From positions 1-14,437 of the forward strand of contig PWQG01000453.1 in NCBI GenBank assembly GCA_003556835.1: a stretch of DNA of 14,437 nucleotides, in the 5' to 3' direction. This DNA comes from Gammaproteobacteria bacterium. Lineage in GTDB: Bacteria > Pseudomonadota > Gammaproteobacteria > Pseudomonadales > Pseudohongiellaceae. Below, one piece after another: positions 1 to 6,337 of the stretch; within the stretch, counting starts at the first letter, position 1; each line of letters opens with the position of its first letter. The notes under the pieces were generated by a model. That model was not told where the DNA came from, did no database searches, and was given only the letters and a program-made list of their open reading frames with translations. The translations under genes were made by a program, and so were the position numbers.

Positions 1-489
1 GACCTGATCCGCCCGCCGACCTTTGTACCGGAGAGCAAGCGGCTGAATGTCCTGCTGCGCGAATTCCGTGAAAACCGCAACCATATGGCCGTGGTCATTG
101 ATGAATATGGCAGTGTGTGCGGCGTGGTCACCATCGAGGACGTGCTCGAGCAGATAGTTGGCGAAATCGAGGATGAATACGATGTGGACGACGACAGCTA
201 TATCAAGAAATTCGATGACGAACACTACATCGTCAAGGCATTGACTCCGATTGACGAGTTCAACGAATATTTCGAAAGCCACTTCAGTGACGAGGACGCC
301 GACACCATTGGCGGCCTGGTCCTCAAGGCCATGGGACATATTCCCGAACGGGATGAGAATGTACTCATCCGTGGCTTTCGTTTCACCGTCCTGAATGCCG
401 ACAGCCGACAGGTCCGACTATTGAAAGTGACCCGGCGCAGAGCACCGCAGCAAGCAATGAGCGATCATCAGGGCCGGAACAACGGATGA
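1..489 (+). CDS. corC: CorC/YbeX-like CBS-domain protein, 3' part (5' end outside the window)
   Basis: The frame is open from base 1, so the start lies outside the window; 162 residues remain. Visible residues 1-60 form the end of the second CBS domain, with the stretches VVIDEYGSVCGVVTIEDVLE and IVGEIEDEYD that are typical of this family. Residues of about 75-140 form the CorC/HlyC transporter-associated domain, including DTIGGLV, GHIP and the GFRFTVL strand. Family members are cytoplasmic proteins of the ybeZ-ybeY-corC neighbourhood, described as magnesium/cobalt efflux accessories and more recently tied to ribosome maturation. The extreme C-terminus is basic, then hydrophilic. leuS starts 42 bases downstream, so co-transcription is likely. 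The apolipoprotein N-acyltransferase gene lnt, which often follows corC, is absent. The family assignment is secure; the physiological role is not settled by sequence. Confidence 0.93.
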   Translation, partial: DLIRPPTFVPESKRLNVLLREFRENRNHMAVVIDEYGSVCGVVTIEDVLEQIVGEIEDEYDVDDDSYIKKFDDEHYIVKALTPIDEFNEYFESHFSDEDADTIGGLVLKAMGHIPERDENVLIRGFRFTVLNADSRQVRLLKVTRRRAPQQAMSDHQGRNNG

Positions 490-531
490 CACCCGGATCA
501 GACAACGGAAATTGAACAGGAAACAGGAACC

Positions 532-3018
532 ATGACAGAGCAGGTCTACAGCCCGCGCGCCGTAGAAGCCGAAGCGCAACAATACTGGGAAGAACACGAG
601 AGTTTCAGGGCCATCGAGGATGACCGCAGGGAAAGCTTCTACTGCCTGTCCATGTTTCCCTACCCGAGCGGACGCTTGCACATGGGTCATGTCCGCAATT
701 ACCTGATCGGGGACGTGATCAGCCGGTTCCAGCGCATGCAGGGCAAGAACGTGCTGCAACCCATGGGCTGGGATGCTTTTGGCCTGCCCGCGGAAAATGC
801 AGCCATGCAGCGCGGCATTGCTCCTGCCGAATGGACCTGGAGCAATATTGATTACATGCGTGATCAGCTCAAGCAGCTCGGCTATGCCTATGACTGGAAT
901 CGTGAACTGGCAACCTGTCATCCCGAATATTACCGCTGGGAGCAATGGTTTTTCACCCGCCTGTTCCGCAAGGGACTGGTGTATAAAAAGGAAGCCGAGG
1001 TCAACTGGGACCCGGTCGACCAAACCGTACTGGCCAACGAACAGGTCGTCGACGGCTGCGGCTGGCGCTCGGGCGCTCCAGTGGAACGTCGAAAGATTCC
1101 CCAATGGTTCATCCGCATCACCGACTATGCCCAGGAACTGCTGGATGACCTGGACAAACTCGATGGCTGGCCCGACAAGGTCCGCACCATGCAGGCCAAC
1201 TGGATCGGACGCTCGGAGGGGGTGGAGCTGAGCTTCGACGTTGCCGGCCAGACGGATGCGTCATTGACGGTCTACACAACCCGGCCTGACACACTGATGG
1301 GTGTGAGCTATATGGCCGTGGCACCGCAGCATCCGCTGGCGGACAAAGCGGCAGCAGAGCAGCCCGATCTCGCCGAATTCATTCGACAGCAGCAGAATAT
1401 CAAGGTGGCCGAGGCCGACATGGCGACCATGGAAAAACTCGGCATGGACACCGGTTACCGCGCCATTCATCCGATCAGCGGCGAGGAAGTGCCGGTTTTT
1501 GTCGCCAATTTTGTACTGATGAGTTATGGATCGGGCGCCGTCATGGCGGTGCCTGCCCATGACCAGCGTGATTACGAATTCGCCCGGAAATACGACATAC
1601 CGATCCGGCAGGTGATCCGTCCCAGCGACGATAATCAAAGCTGTGACCTCGATCAGGAAGCGTTCACCGAAAAAGGCATCCTGATCAACTCCGGACAATT
1701 CGACGGCATGGACTCCGACCAGGCCTTTGTTGCTATCGAAAGCTGGCTTCGGGAGCGCGGCAAGGGCGAAAAGCGGGTCAATTTCCGCCTGCGCGACTGG
1801 GGAGTTTCCCGGCAACGTTACTGGGGTGCTCCCATTCCCATCATCAACTGCCCAAGCTGTGGTTCAGTGCCGGTTCCCGATGAGGACCTTCCGGTGGTAC
1901 TGCCCGAAGATGTGCAGTTCGATGACAGCGGTTCACCGTTGAAAAAAATGCCGTCGTTCTATCAGGTCTCCTGCCCGCAGTGCGGCGCGGATGCGGAGCG
2001 CGAAACCGACACCTTCGACACATTCATGGAGTCGTCCTGGTATTTTTCCCGATACACCTGCCCCGACAACCGGGAAGCGATGCTGGATGGGCGGGCCGAT
2101 CACTGGCTGCCGGTCGATCAGTACATTGGCGGCATTGAACATGCGATCCTGCATCTGCTCTACGCCCGATTCTTCCACAAACTGCTGCGCGATGAAGGCC
2201 TGCTTAACAGTGACGAACCATTCCAGCGTCTGCTCACCCAGGGCATGGTGTTGAAAGACGGCAGCAAGATGTCCAAGTCCAAGGGCAATACGGTGGAGCC
2301 GGTGGAACTTATCGAACAGTATGGTGCAGACACTGTGCGGCTGTTCACCATGTTCGCCGCCCCTCCGGAGCAATCCCTGGAATGGTCGGACAGTGGCGTG
2401 GAAGGCAGCTTCCGCTTTCTCAAGAAACTCTGGCGTATCATCGCCGCGCATGACAGCAGCCAGTCCACGAACCTGAATGCTGCGGAACTGGGTCGCGATC
2501 AGAAAGAACTGCGACACAAGACCCACAGCACACTGCAGAAAGTCACTGACGATTATGCCCGGCGCCAGACCTTCAATACCGCCGTGGCTGCCGTGATGGA
2601 GCTGGTCAATCACATCAGCCGCTTCCAGGACAATAACCCCTGCAACGCTGAGAATGATACGAACCGCATCAACAACACGGTTGTCGGCGAAGCACTGGCC
2701 ATCATCGTCCAGGTGCTGTCGCCAATAGCCCCTCACTTCTGCCATGTACTGTGGCGACACCTCGGGCACGATAATGCGGTCATCGACAGCCCCTGGCCGC
2801 AAGTCGATGAAGAAGCCCTGGTGCAGGATTCTGTGGAACTGGTTGTCCAGGTCAACGGCAAGCTGCGGGCTCGCATCGAAGTGGCCAGTGATGCCGATCG
2901 TGACAGCATCGAGCAGGCAGCCCGGGAGCATGACAATGTGCAGAAATTCACTGACGGCAAAACGGTCCGCAAGGTCATTGTGGTTCCCGGCAAGCTGGTC
3001 AATATTGTGGTGGGCTGA
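532..3018 (+). CDS. leuS: Leucyl-tRNA synthetase
   Basis: This class Ia synthetase charges tRNA-Leu with leucine in the cytoplasm. At 828 residues it is close to the usual bacterial length of about 860. The catalytic HIGH-type motif is HMGH at residues 50-53, and KMSKS is at 579-583. The inserted CP1 editing domain shows TTRPDT at 249-254 and the HDQRDYEFA segment with Asp344, the residue that corresponds to the conserved editing-site aspartate of E. coli LeuRS. A four-cysteine zinc-knuckle-like insert has Cys440, Cys443, Cys481 and Cys484. The C-terminal region (QVNGKLRARIEV and KVIVVPGKLVNIVV) is the usual tRNA-binding tail. Two purine-rich AGGA blocks (518-521 and 525-528) precede the ATG; the first has the better 10-nt spacing. 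The lptE start follows the stop by one base, so the genes are probably an operon. Confidence 0.99.
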   Translation: MTEQVYSPRAVEAEAQQYWEEHESFRAIEDDRRESFYCLSMFPYPSGRLHMGHVRNYLIGDVISRFQRMQGKNVLQPMGWDAFGLPAENAAMQRGIAPAEWTWSNIDYMRDQLKQLGYAYDWNRELATCHPEYYRWEQWFFTRLFRKGLVYKKEAEVNWDPVDQTVLANEQVVDGCGWRSGAPVERRKIPQWFIRITDYAQELLDDLDKLDGWPDKVRTMQANWIGRSEGVELSFDVAGQTDASLTVYTTRPDTLMGVSYMAVAPQHPLADKAAAEQPDLAEFIRQQQNIKVAEADMATMEKLGMDTGYRAIHPISGEEVPVFVANFVLMSYGSGAVMAVPAHDQRDYEFARKYDIPIRQVIRPSDDNQSCDLDQEAFTEKGILINSGQFDGMDSDQAFVAIESWLRERGKGEKRVNFRLRDWGVSRQRYWGAPIPIINCPSCGSVPVPDEDLPVVLPEDVQFDDSGSPLKKMPSFYQVSCPQCGADAERETDTFDTFMESSWYFSRYTCPDNREAMLDGRADHWLPVDQYIGGIEHAILHLLYARFFHKLLRDEGLLNSDEPFQRLLTQGMVLKDGSKMSKSKGNTVEPVELIEQYGADTVRLFTMFAAPPEQSLEWSDSGVEGSFRFLKKLWRIIAAHDSSQSTNLNAAELGRDQKELRHKTHSTLQKVTDDYARRQTFNTAVAAVMELVNHISRFQDNNPCNAENDTNRINNTVVGEALAIIVQVLSPIAPHFCHVLWRHLGHDNAVIDSPWPQVDEEALVQDSVELVVQVNGKLRARIEVASDADRDSIEQAAREHDNVQKFTDGKTVRKVIVVPGKLVNIVVG

Positions 3019-3019
3019 G

Positions 3020-3571
3020 ATGTCCCGAGCTGGCCGTGCAGGCCCTGTACACAGCAGCTTCACAGGCGGGCTGCTCGCACTGCTTGTCACGGGCCTGCTC
3101 CTCAGCGCCTGCGGCTTCACGCTGCGCACCGACGATGCCGGCCAACTGAATCTGGGACAAATGCAGCTGCAATCGGGCCTGAATCCCGAACTCACTGCAA
3201 CCATCCGCTCCGAACTGGAGCGTGCCGGAGTCGAATTGACAACAGCGGATACTGACACATCAGCACCATGGCAATTGCGCCTCAGCGAGGAAGCACTGAC
3301 ACAGCGTTCACTCAGCGTGAACACGCGGGCCCGGGGCGCCGAATACGAAATGGAGCTCGACATCGACGCCGAACTCTATCTGGACGGAGAACTCCTTGCA
3401 GGCCCTGAAACCCTGAGCGTACGCCACCAACACGACCTTGACCCGGCCAATATCAGTGCCAGTGACCGCGAGATGCAGGCCGTGCTGGAAGAGCTTCATC
3501 TGCGAATCGGACAATTGCTCGTGCGGCGCCTGGCCAGTGTGCAGCTCCCCGCTCAGGGACTCTCACCGTGA
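3020..3571 (+). CDS. lptE: LPS-assembly lipoprotein LptE
   Basis: LptE plugs the LptD barrel in the outer membrane and takes part in the final step of lipopolysaccharide export. The 183-residue product begins with a short basic segment and a hydrophobic core (residues 17-29), and ends its signal in the lipobox LLLSAC; Cys31 should be the lipidated first residue of the mature protein. CGFTLR directly after it is characteristic of this family, and the rest alternates short strands and a C-terminal helix (ILVRRL-type segment near 165-172). I chose ATG 3020 because it sits one base after the leuS stop and gives a clean signal peptide; the frame stays open further upstream, but only inside leuS. 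No strong Shine-Dalgarno is visible, which fits translational coupling. Its stop overlaps the holA start as GTGA. Confidence 0.94.
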   Translation: MSRAGRAGPVHSSFTGGLLALLVTGLLLSACGFTLRTDDAGQLNLGQMQLQSGLNPELTATIRSELERAGVELTTADTDTSAPWQLRLSEEALTQRSLSVNTRARGAEYEMELDIDAELYLDGELLAGPETLSVRHQHDLDPANISASDREMQAVLEELHLRIGQLLVRRLASVQLPAQGLSP

Positions 3572-4590
3572 ACCTCAAACCGGAACAACTACCGGCACAA
3601 CTCAACAGCCGCTTGTCACCGGTTTATTGGGTGACAGGCGACGAAACCCTGTTGGTCGAGGAGGCCGCCGACCTCATCCGCGGCAAAGCCCGGGAGGCCG
3701 GATTCGGTGACCGCCAATGTCATTTCGTGGAAGCACGCTTTGATTGGCAGAGCCTGGTGCAATCCAGTAACAGTCTTTCGCTGTTCGCCGAACGTAAATT
3801 GATCGAATTGCGATTGCGCTCACCCAAACTGGACGATGCTGGCAAAAAAGCACTGGCTGCCCTGCTTGCGGATCCGGGCGCGGACACCATGTTCCTGATA
3901 ATAAGCCCGCGGATCGAAGCCAGCACCCGCAAGACCAAATGGTTCCAGCAACTGGAACAGGCAAGCACACTGGTGACGGTCTGGCCAGTCAATGCCGATC
4001 AGCTACCGCGATGGATCGAGCAACGCTTGCGCGGTCATGGCCTGACGGCTGACCCGGATGCCCTGCAGTTGCTGAGTGACCGGGTTGAAGGCAATCTGCT
4101 TGCTGCCAGTCAGGAAGCGGAAAAGCTCGCCCTGTTGATGTTGACCCGCTCCGACGGAAGCCGCCATATCGATGTCCGCACTGTCGCCGCCAGTGTCGCG
4201 GACAATGCCCGCTACAATGTATTCCAGATGGTCGACCACGCGCTAGCCGGAGATGGACGCAAGGCACTGCGAAGCCTGCACAGCCTGAAAAACGAAGGCG
4301 CAGAACCCCTGGCTCTGCTGGGCGCATTGAGCCGTGATATCCGCAGCCTGTCGCGCCTGAGTCGTAGCCGTGAACGAGGCGAGAACCTTAACCGCTCCTT
4401 CCAGGCAGAACGCATCTGGCAGAATCGCCAGGCCCTGTTCCGGCAGGCCATGTCCCGGCACGATTATGGTTCTTCGGGAAATCTATTGCAGATGGCAAGG
4501 CAAGTGGACCTTTCCGGAAAAGGAATGAGCTCCACACCTGTCTGGATTGTCATGGAGCGTCTTATCACACGGCTGTCCGGCCAGCAGTGA
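3568..4590 (+). CDS. holA: DNA polymerase III subunit delta
   Basis: HolA is the clamp-loader subunit that opens the beta sliding clamp. The 340-residue product matches the usual length of about 340. Recognisable segments are the N-terminal PVYWVTGDETLLVEEAAD (AAA+ domain I, where the family lacks a working Walker A), the beta-contact region around FAERKLIELRL, and the central and C-terminal domain segments ADNARYNVFQMVDHALAGD and EGAEPLALLGALSRDIRSL. The start is GTG at 3568, overlapping the lptE stop as GTGA, so translation is probably re-initiated by ribosomes finishing lptE. In many relatives nadD follows in the same direction; here the next gene is on the opposite strand, which makes holA the end of this operon. 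Confidence 0.96.
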   Translation: MNLKPEQLPAQLNSRLSPVYWVTGDETLLVEEAADLIRGKAREAGFGDRQCHFVEARFDWQSLVQSSNSLSLFAERKLIELRLRSPKLDDAGKKALAALLADPGADTMFLIISPRIEASTRKTKWFQQLEQASTLVTVWPVNADQLPRWIEQRLRGHGLTADPDALQLLSDRVEGNLLAASQEAEKLALLMLTRSDGSRHIDVRTVAASVADNARYNVFQMVDHALAGDGRKALRSLHSLKNEGAEPLALLGALSRDIRSLSRLSRSRERGENLNRSFQAERIWQNRQALFRQAMSRHDYGSSGNLLQMARQVDLSGKGMSSTPVWIVMERLITRLSGQQ

Positions 4591-4598
4591 AAGAATCA

Positions 4599-4619
4599 GC
4601 CACTAACAGCATCAGTGGC
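4599..4619 (-). terminator. Weak hairpin between convergent holA and the DUF4404 gene
   Basis: GCCACT (4599-4604) and AGTGGC (4614-4619) form a perfect 6-bp stem with a 9-nt loop. Read on the minus strand it is followed by TGATTCTTTC, a weak T-rich stretch; read on the plus strand it is followed by A-rich sequence. It may therefore end the minus-strand transcript from the small gene at 4640-4900. The stem is short, so this is tentative. Confidence 0.3.
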
Positions 4620-4639
4620 AAACAATCGGCAACCAGGAA

Positions 4640-4900
4640 CTAGATACCCATGCGATGCAGGGTAGCGATCAGTTCCCGCATGATGCGCTCGGCCATGGGA
4701 TGGCGCACGGCAAACTGCGCTTCCAGAGAAATGGCATCATCCAGCAGCGGACTGTTCCGGTTCTCTGCCGAATCAATGACATCACTGATGTCGCGATCCA
4801 GCTTGCGAGCCAGCGCCAGGGTCTCCTCGTCAATCTCTTCAGCCGAAGCCAGCTCCTTATCCAGCTCTGCCAACAACTGTCTGAGTTTCTCGTCGCTCAC
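4640..4900 (-). CDS. DUF4404-family small protein
   Basis: This is an 86-residue acidic, strongly helical protein with no signal peptide or membrane segment. Its pattern of SDEKLRQLLAELDKEL at the N-terminus, a heptad-like middle and HPMAERIMRELIATLHRMGI at the end resembles the DUF4404 family of small gammaproteobacterial proteins, whose function is unknown to me. The start is GTG at 4898-4900. It is supported by an AGGGGG Shine-Dalgarno 6-7 bases upstream; an ATG four bases further upstream is out of frame. It is convergent with holA (49 bases between stops) and does not appear to belong to the holA operon. The family call rests on recall of the sequence pattern. Confidence 0.72.
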   Translation of the reverse strand: MSDEKLRQLLAELDKELASAEEIDEETLALARKLDRDISDVIDSAENRNSPLLDDAISLEAQFAVRHPMAERIMRELIATLHRMGI

Positions 4901-4929
4901 CCATTACCCCCTGCTTTTGCGCCATGATA

Positions 4930-4945
4930 TACCATTGGAATGGTA
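4930..4945. promoter_or_regulatory. Inverted repeat upstream of the DUF4404 gene
   Basis: TACCATT and AATGGTA form a perfect 7-bp inverted repeat with a 2-base spacer, 30 bases before the GTG start of the small minus-strand gene. On the minus strand the repeat is directly followed by TATCAT, five of six matches to a sigma-70 -10 box, but no good -35 box lies at the right distance. An operator overlapping a promoter is possible. The repeat is short enough to arise by chance. Confidence 0.3.
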
Positions 4946-4977
4946 CCCCGGACTGCTAACACAGGACAAGGGCCGCC

Positions 4978-5007
4978 ACCGGATTGCAGCAAAAACTGCA
5001 ACCCGGT
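4978..5007 (-). terminator. Strong stem-loop after the acyltransferase-like gene
   Basis: Twelve-base arms (4978-4989 and 4996-5007) close a 6-base loop. On the minus-strand RNA every position pairs, with one G-U; on the plus strand that position is an A-C mismatch, so the structure favours minus-strand transcription. It begins 31 bases after the stop of the gene at 5039. The loop is U-rich but no U-run follows the stem, so it may be a 3'-end stabiliser or a Rho-type end rather than a classical intrinsic terminator. Confidence 0.5.
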
Positions 5008-5038
5008 CAACCGGAAACAGGACCACCGTCAGCAAGTA

Positions 5039-5668
5039 TCAACTGATACGCGCTGGCCGGTTTCCGTAAACGGCGTTTCCCGACAAACGGCGACGCGATG
5101 ATTTGCGCTGACGCTGACGATACTCCAGCAGATACGCCGGGAGGTTGCGCACCAGAGACCAACGCGTCGCGTATCCCACTCGGATTGATGAATGAGTAGT
5201 GGCCCCAGCCCGTAACATGGGCGGTCCCTGATAGATGACCTGTGACCCCATCAACTCGTGGATTTTCAATATGTTTACATTGCGCTGATCCGCCATCAAA
5301 AGCACATACTTCTTCCGACACAAAAACACGTCGCGCAACATATGCAGCCAGATCCCAAACTGCTGTTTTGCTGACTTGACCTGCTTTCCGATCCACAGGC
5401 CATTGACCTCCATCATTTCATACTGATCATTTGCAAAAAACGCATGCTCTTCACGCATCTGGTCCGGCACGAACATCAGGGATCGGAAATCAGGTCGGGT
5501 AACCAGCATGTAGCCACCGACCAGATTATCCCCCATGAAAGCGCCGACAATGCGGGCACGGTGCGCGTAATCATAGGGCAGCTTGACTTTCACGTGCCCC
5601 TCGAAATGAGCAAGGTAGTTGTCGATGTCTTTCGCGTCTGTCAGGGTTCTGTATTTGATCGCTTCCAT
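5039..5668 (-). CDS. Probable GNAT-fold acyltransferase-like protein
   Basis: This 209-residue soluble protein has no signal peptide. The order of segments resembles a GNAT fold: a beta pair around VGAFMGDNLVGGYMLV (about 41-56), a strand ending EVNGLWI (about 86-92) followed by a helix where acyl-CoA-binding loops normally sit, and a YVLLMADQRNVNILKIHEL segment with the Asn-containing turn common before the last GNAT helix. The usual Gly-x-Gly pyrophosphate loop is not obvious, so the donor may not be acetyl-CoA, or the protein may not be an active acetyltransferase. The tail is very basic (RQRQRKSSRRR). The ATG at 5668 has a GAGGA Shine-Dalgarno (5676-5680) seven bases upstream and lies inside the preceding methyltransferase-like gene, overlapping it by 28 bases, so the two are co-transcribed. 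I do not recognise the exact family. Confidence 0.6.
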   Translation of the reverse strand: MEAIKYRTLTDAKDIDNYLAHFEGHVKVKLPYDYAHRARIVGAFMGDNLVGGYMLVTRPDFRSLMFVPDQMREEHAFFANDQYEMMEVNGLWIGKQVKSAKQQFGIWLHMLRDVFLCRKKYVLLMADQRNVNILKIHELMGSQVIYQGPPMLRAGATTHSSIRVGYATRWSLVRNLPAYLLEYRQRQRKSSRRRLSGNAVYGNRPARIS

Positions 5669-6201
5669 TTCATGATCCTCGGCAGGAACATGCCCACCTG
5701 TTTCTGGTAATTTTTATACTGCTCGGCCTGATCACTGTGCAGAATGACGGCTTCTTCCTTGCGAGCGGAAAGAACATAGAAAGTGACCAGGTAAACCAGT
5801 GTAATCCACAAAACAGGTGAGTTGAATATAAAGCTGCTGCAGATCCATACCATGCAATAAGAGGTATAGAAGGGATGTCGCACCAGGGAGAATGGACCCT
5901 TTGTTACAATAGTGCCTACGCTCTCGCTGAACGCAAAATCCAGGGAACGGGCCGTACGGATCGACCACCAAAACAGAAACAGGGCGGACGCGTAGACCAG
6001 TGACGCCAAAACCAGTACCATAAGTGTGATCTGCGTCACAGTAAGCATGTAATACAAGGTGGCGACAACCTGAACAGCCACCGCCAGATCGTAGGTGATC
6101 GCAGCCAGCCCCGGGGTACCAGCATCGAGCTTGAAGAAGAAAAACCGCCCCCATATCAGGCTGGCCACGATAGAAAGATACAGCAGAATCAGGATGATCA
6201 T
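5641..6201 (-). CDS. Isoprenylcysteine carboxyl methyltransferase-like membrane protein
   Basis: With the start chosen here this is a 186-residue integral membrane protein with about five hydrophobic segments (near 2-18, 33-52, 57-79, 112-127 and 129-146). The diagnostic ICMT/PEMT-type signature is present: GPFSLVRHPFYTSY (102-115, RHP at 108-110) and, after the next helices, the EE pair at 149-150 and the YxxYxxxVxxFLPR tail. This superfamily uses S-adenosylmethionine to methylate lipid or isoprenyl substrates at the membrane; bacterial substrates are mostly unknown. The frame stays open to a TTG at 6270 and an ATG at 6240. I prefer ATG 6199-6201 because only it has a Shine-Dalgarno-like AAGGGC about 8 bases upstream and it starts the first helix. 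Sampled lines of this gene are 42-43% G+C, well below the neighbours. Confidence 0.8.
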   Translation of the reverse strand: MIILILLYLSIVASLIWGRFFFFKLDAGTPGLAAITYDLAVAVQVVATLYYMLTVTQITLMVLVLASLVYASALFLFWWSIRTARSLDFAFSESVGTIVTKGPFSLVRHPFYTSYCMVWICSSFIFNSPVLWITLVYLVTFYVLSARKEEAVILHSDQAEQYKNYQKQVGMFLPRIMKWKRSNTEP

Positions 6202-6312
6202 ATTTGCGCCCTTGCTTGTTGTCCTTAACAGTGTGAGCATACCGAGTGCAACCGGCAGCGACGCAGACAAAATAAAGTAAGCCGTTGATGAAATCCATGC
6301 CTGATTCCCATT

Positions 6313-6325
6313 CCCTGCGACAGGG
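6313..6325 (+). promoter_or_regulatory. Small hairpin covering the only SD-like bases before the cyclase gene
   Basis: CCCTG and CAGGG form a perfect 5-bp stem with a CGA loop, 12 bases before the ATG at 6338. The only purine-rich AGGG upstream of that start (6322-6325) lies in the right arm, so folding could hide it. No convincing promoter for either divergent gene was found in 6202-6337. Confidence 0.25.
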
Positions 6326-6337
6326 CCAACAATAATA

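Noticed and set aside
486..515. A nine-codon frame (MTPGSDNGN) overlapping the corC stop as ATGA, possibly a leader peptide for leuS or an lnt remnant.
   Set aside because: It contains no leucine codons, so leucine attenuation does not fit; there is no terminator hairpin, and it is too short to link to lnt.
1933..3363. A 476-codon open frame on the minus strand opposite the end of leuS and lptE.
   Set aside because: It is antisense to two firmly identified genes, its translation has no recognisable domain and odd composition, and long antisense frames are common in G+C-rich coding DNA.
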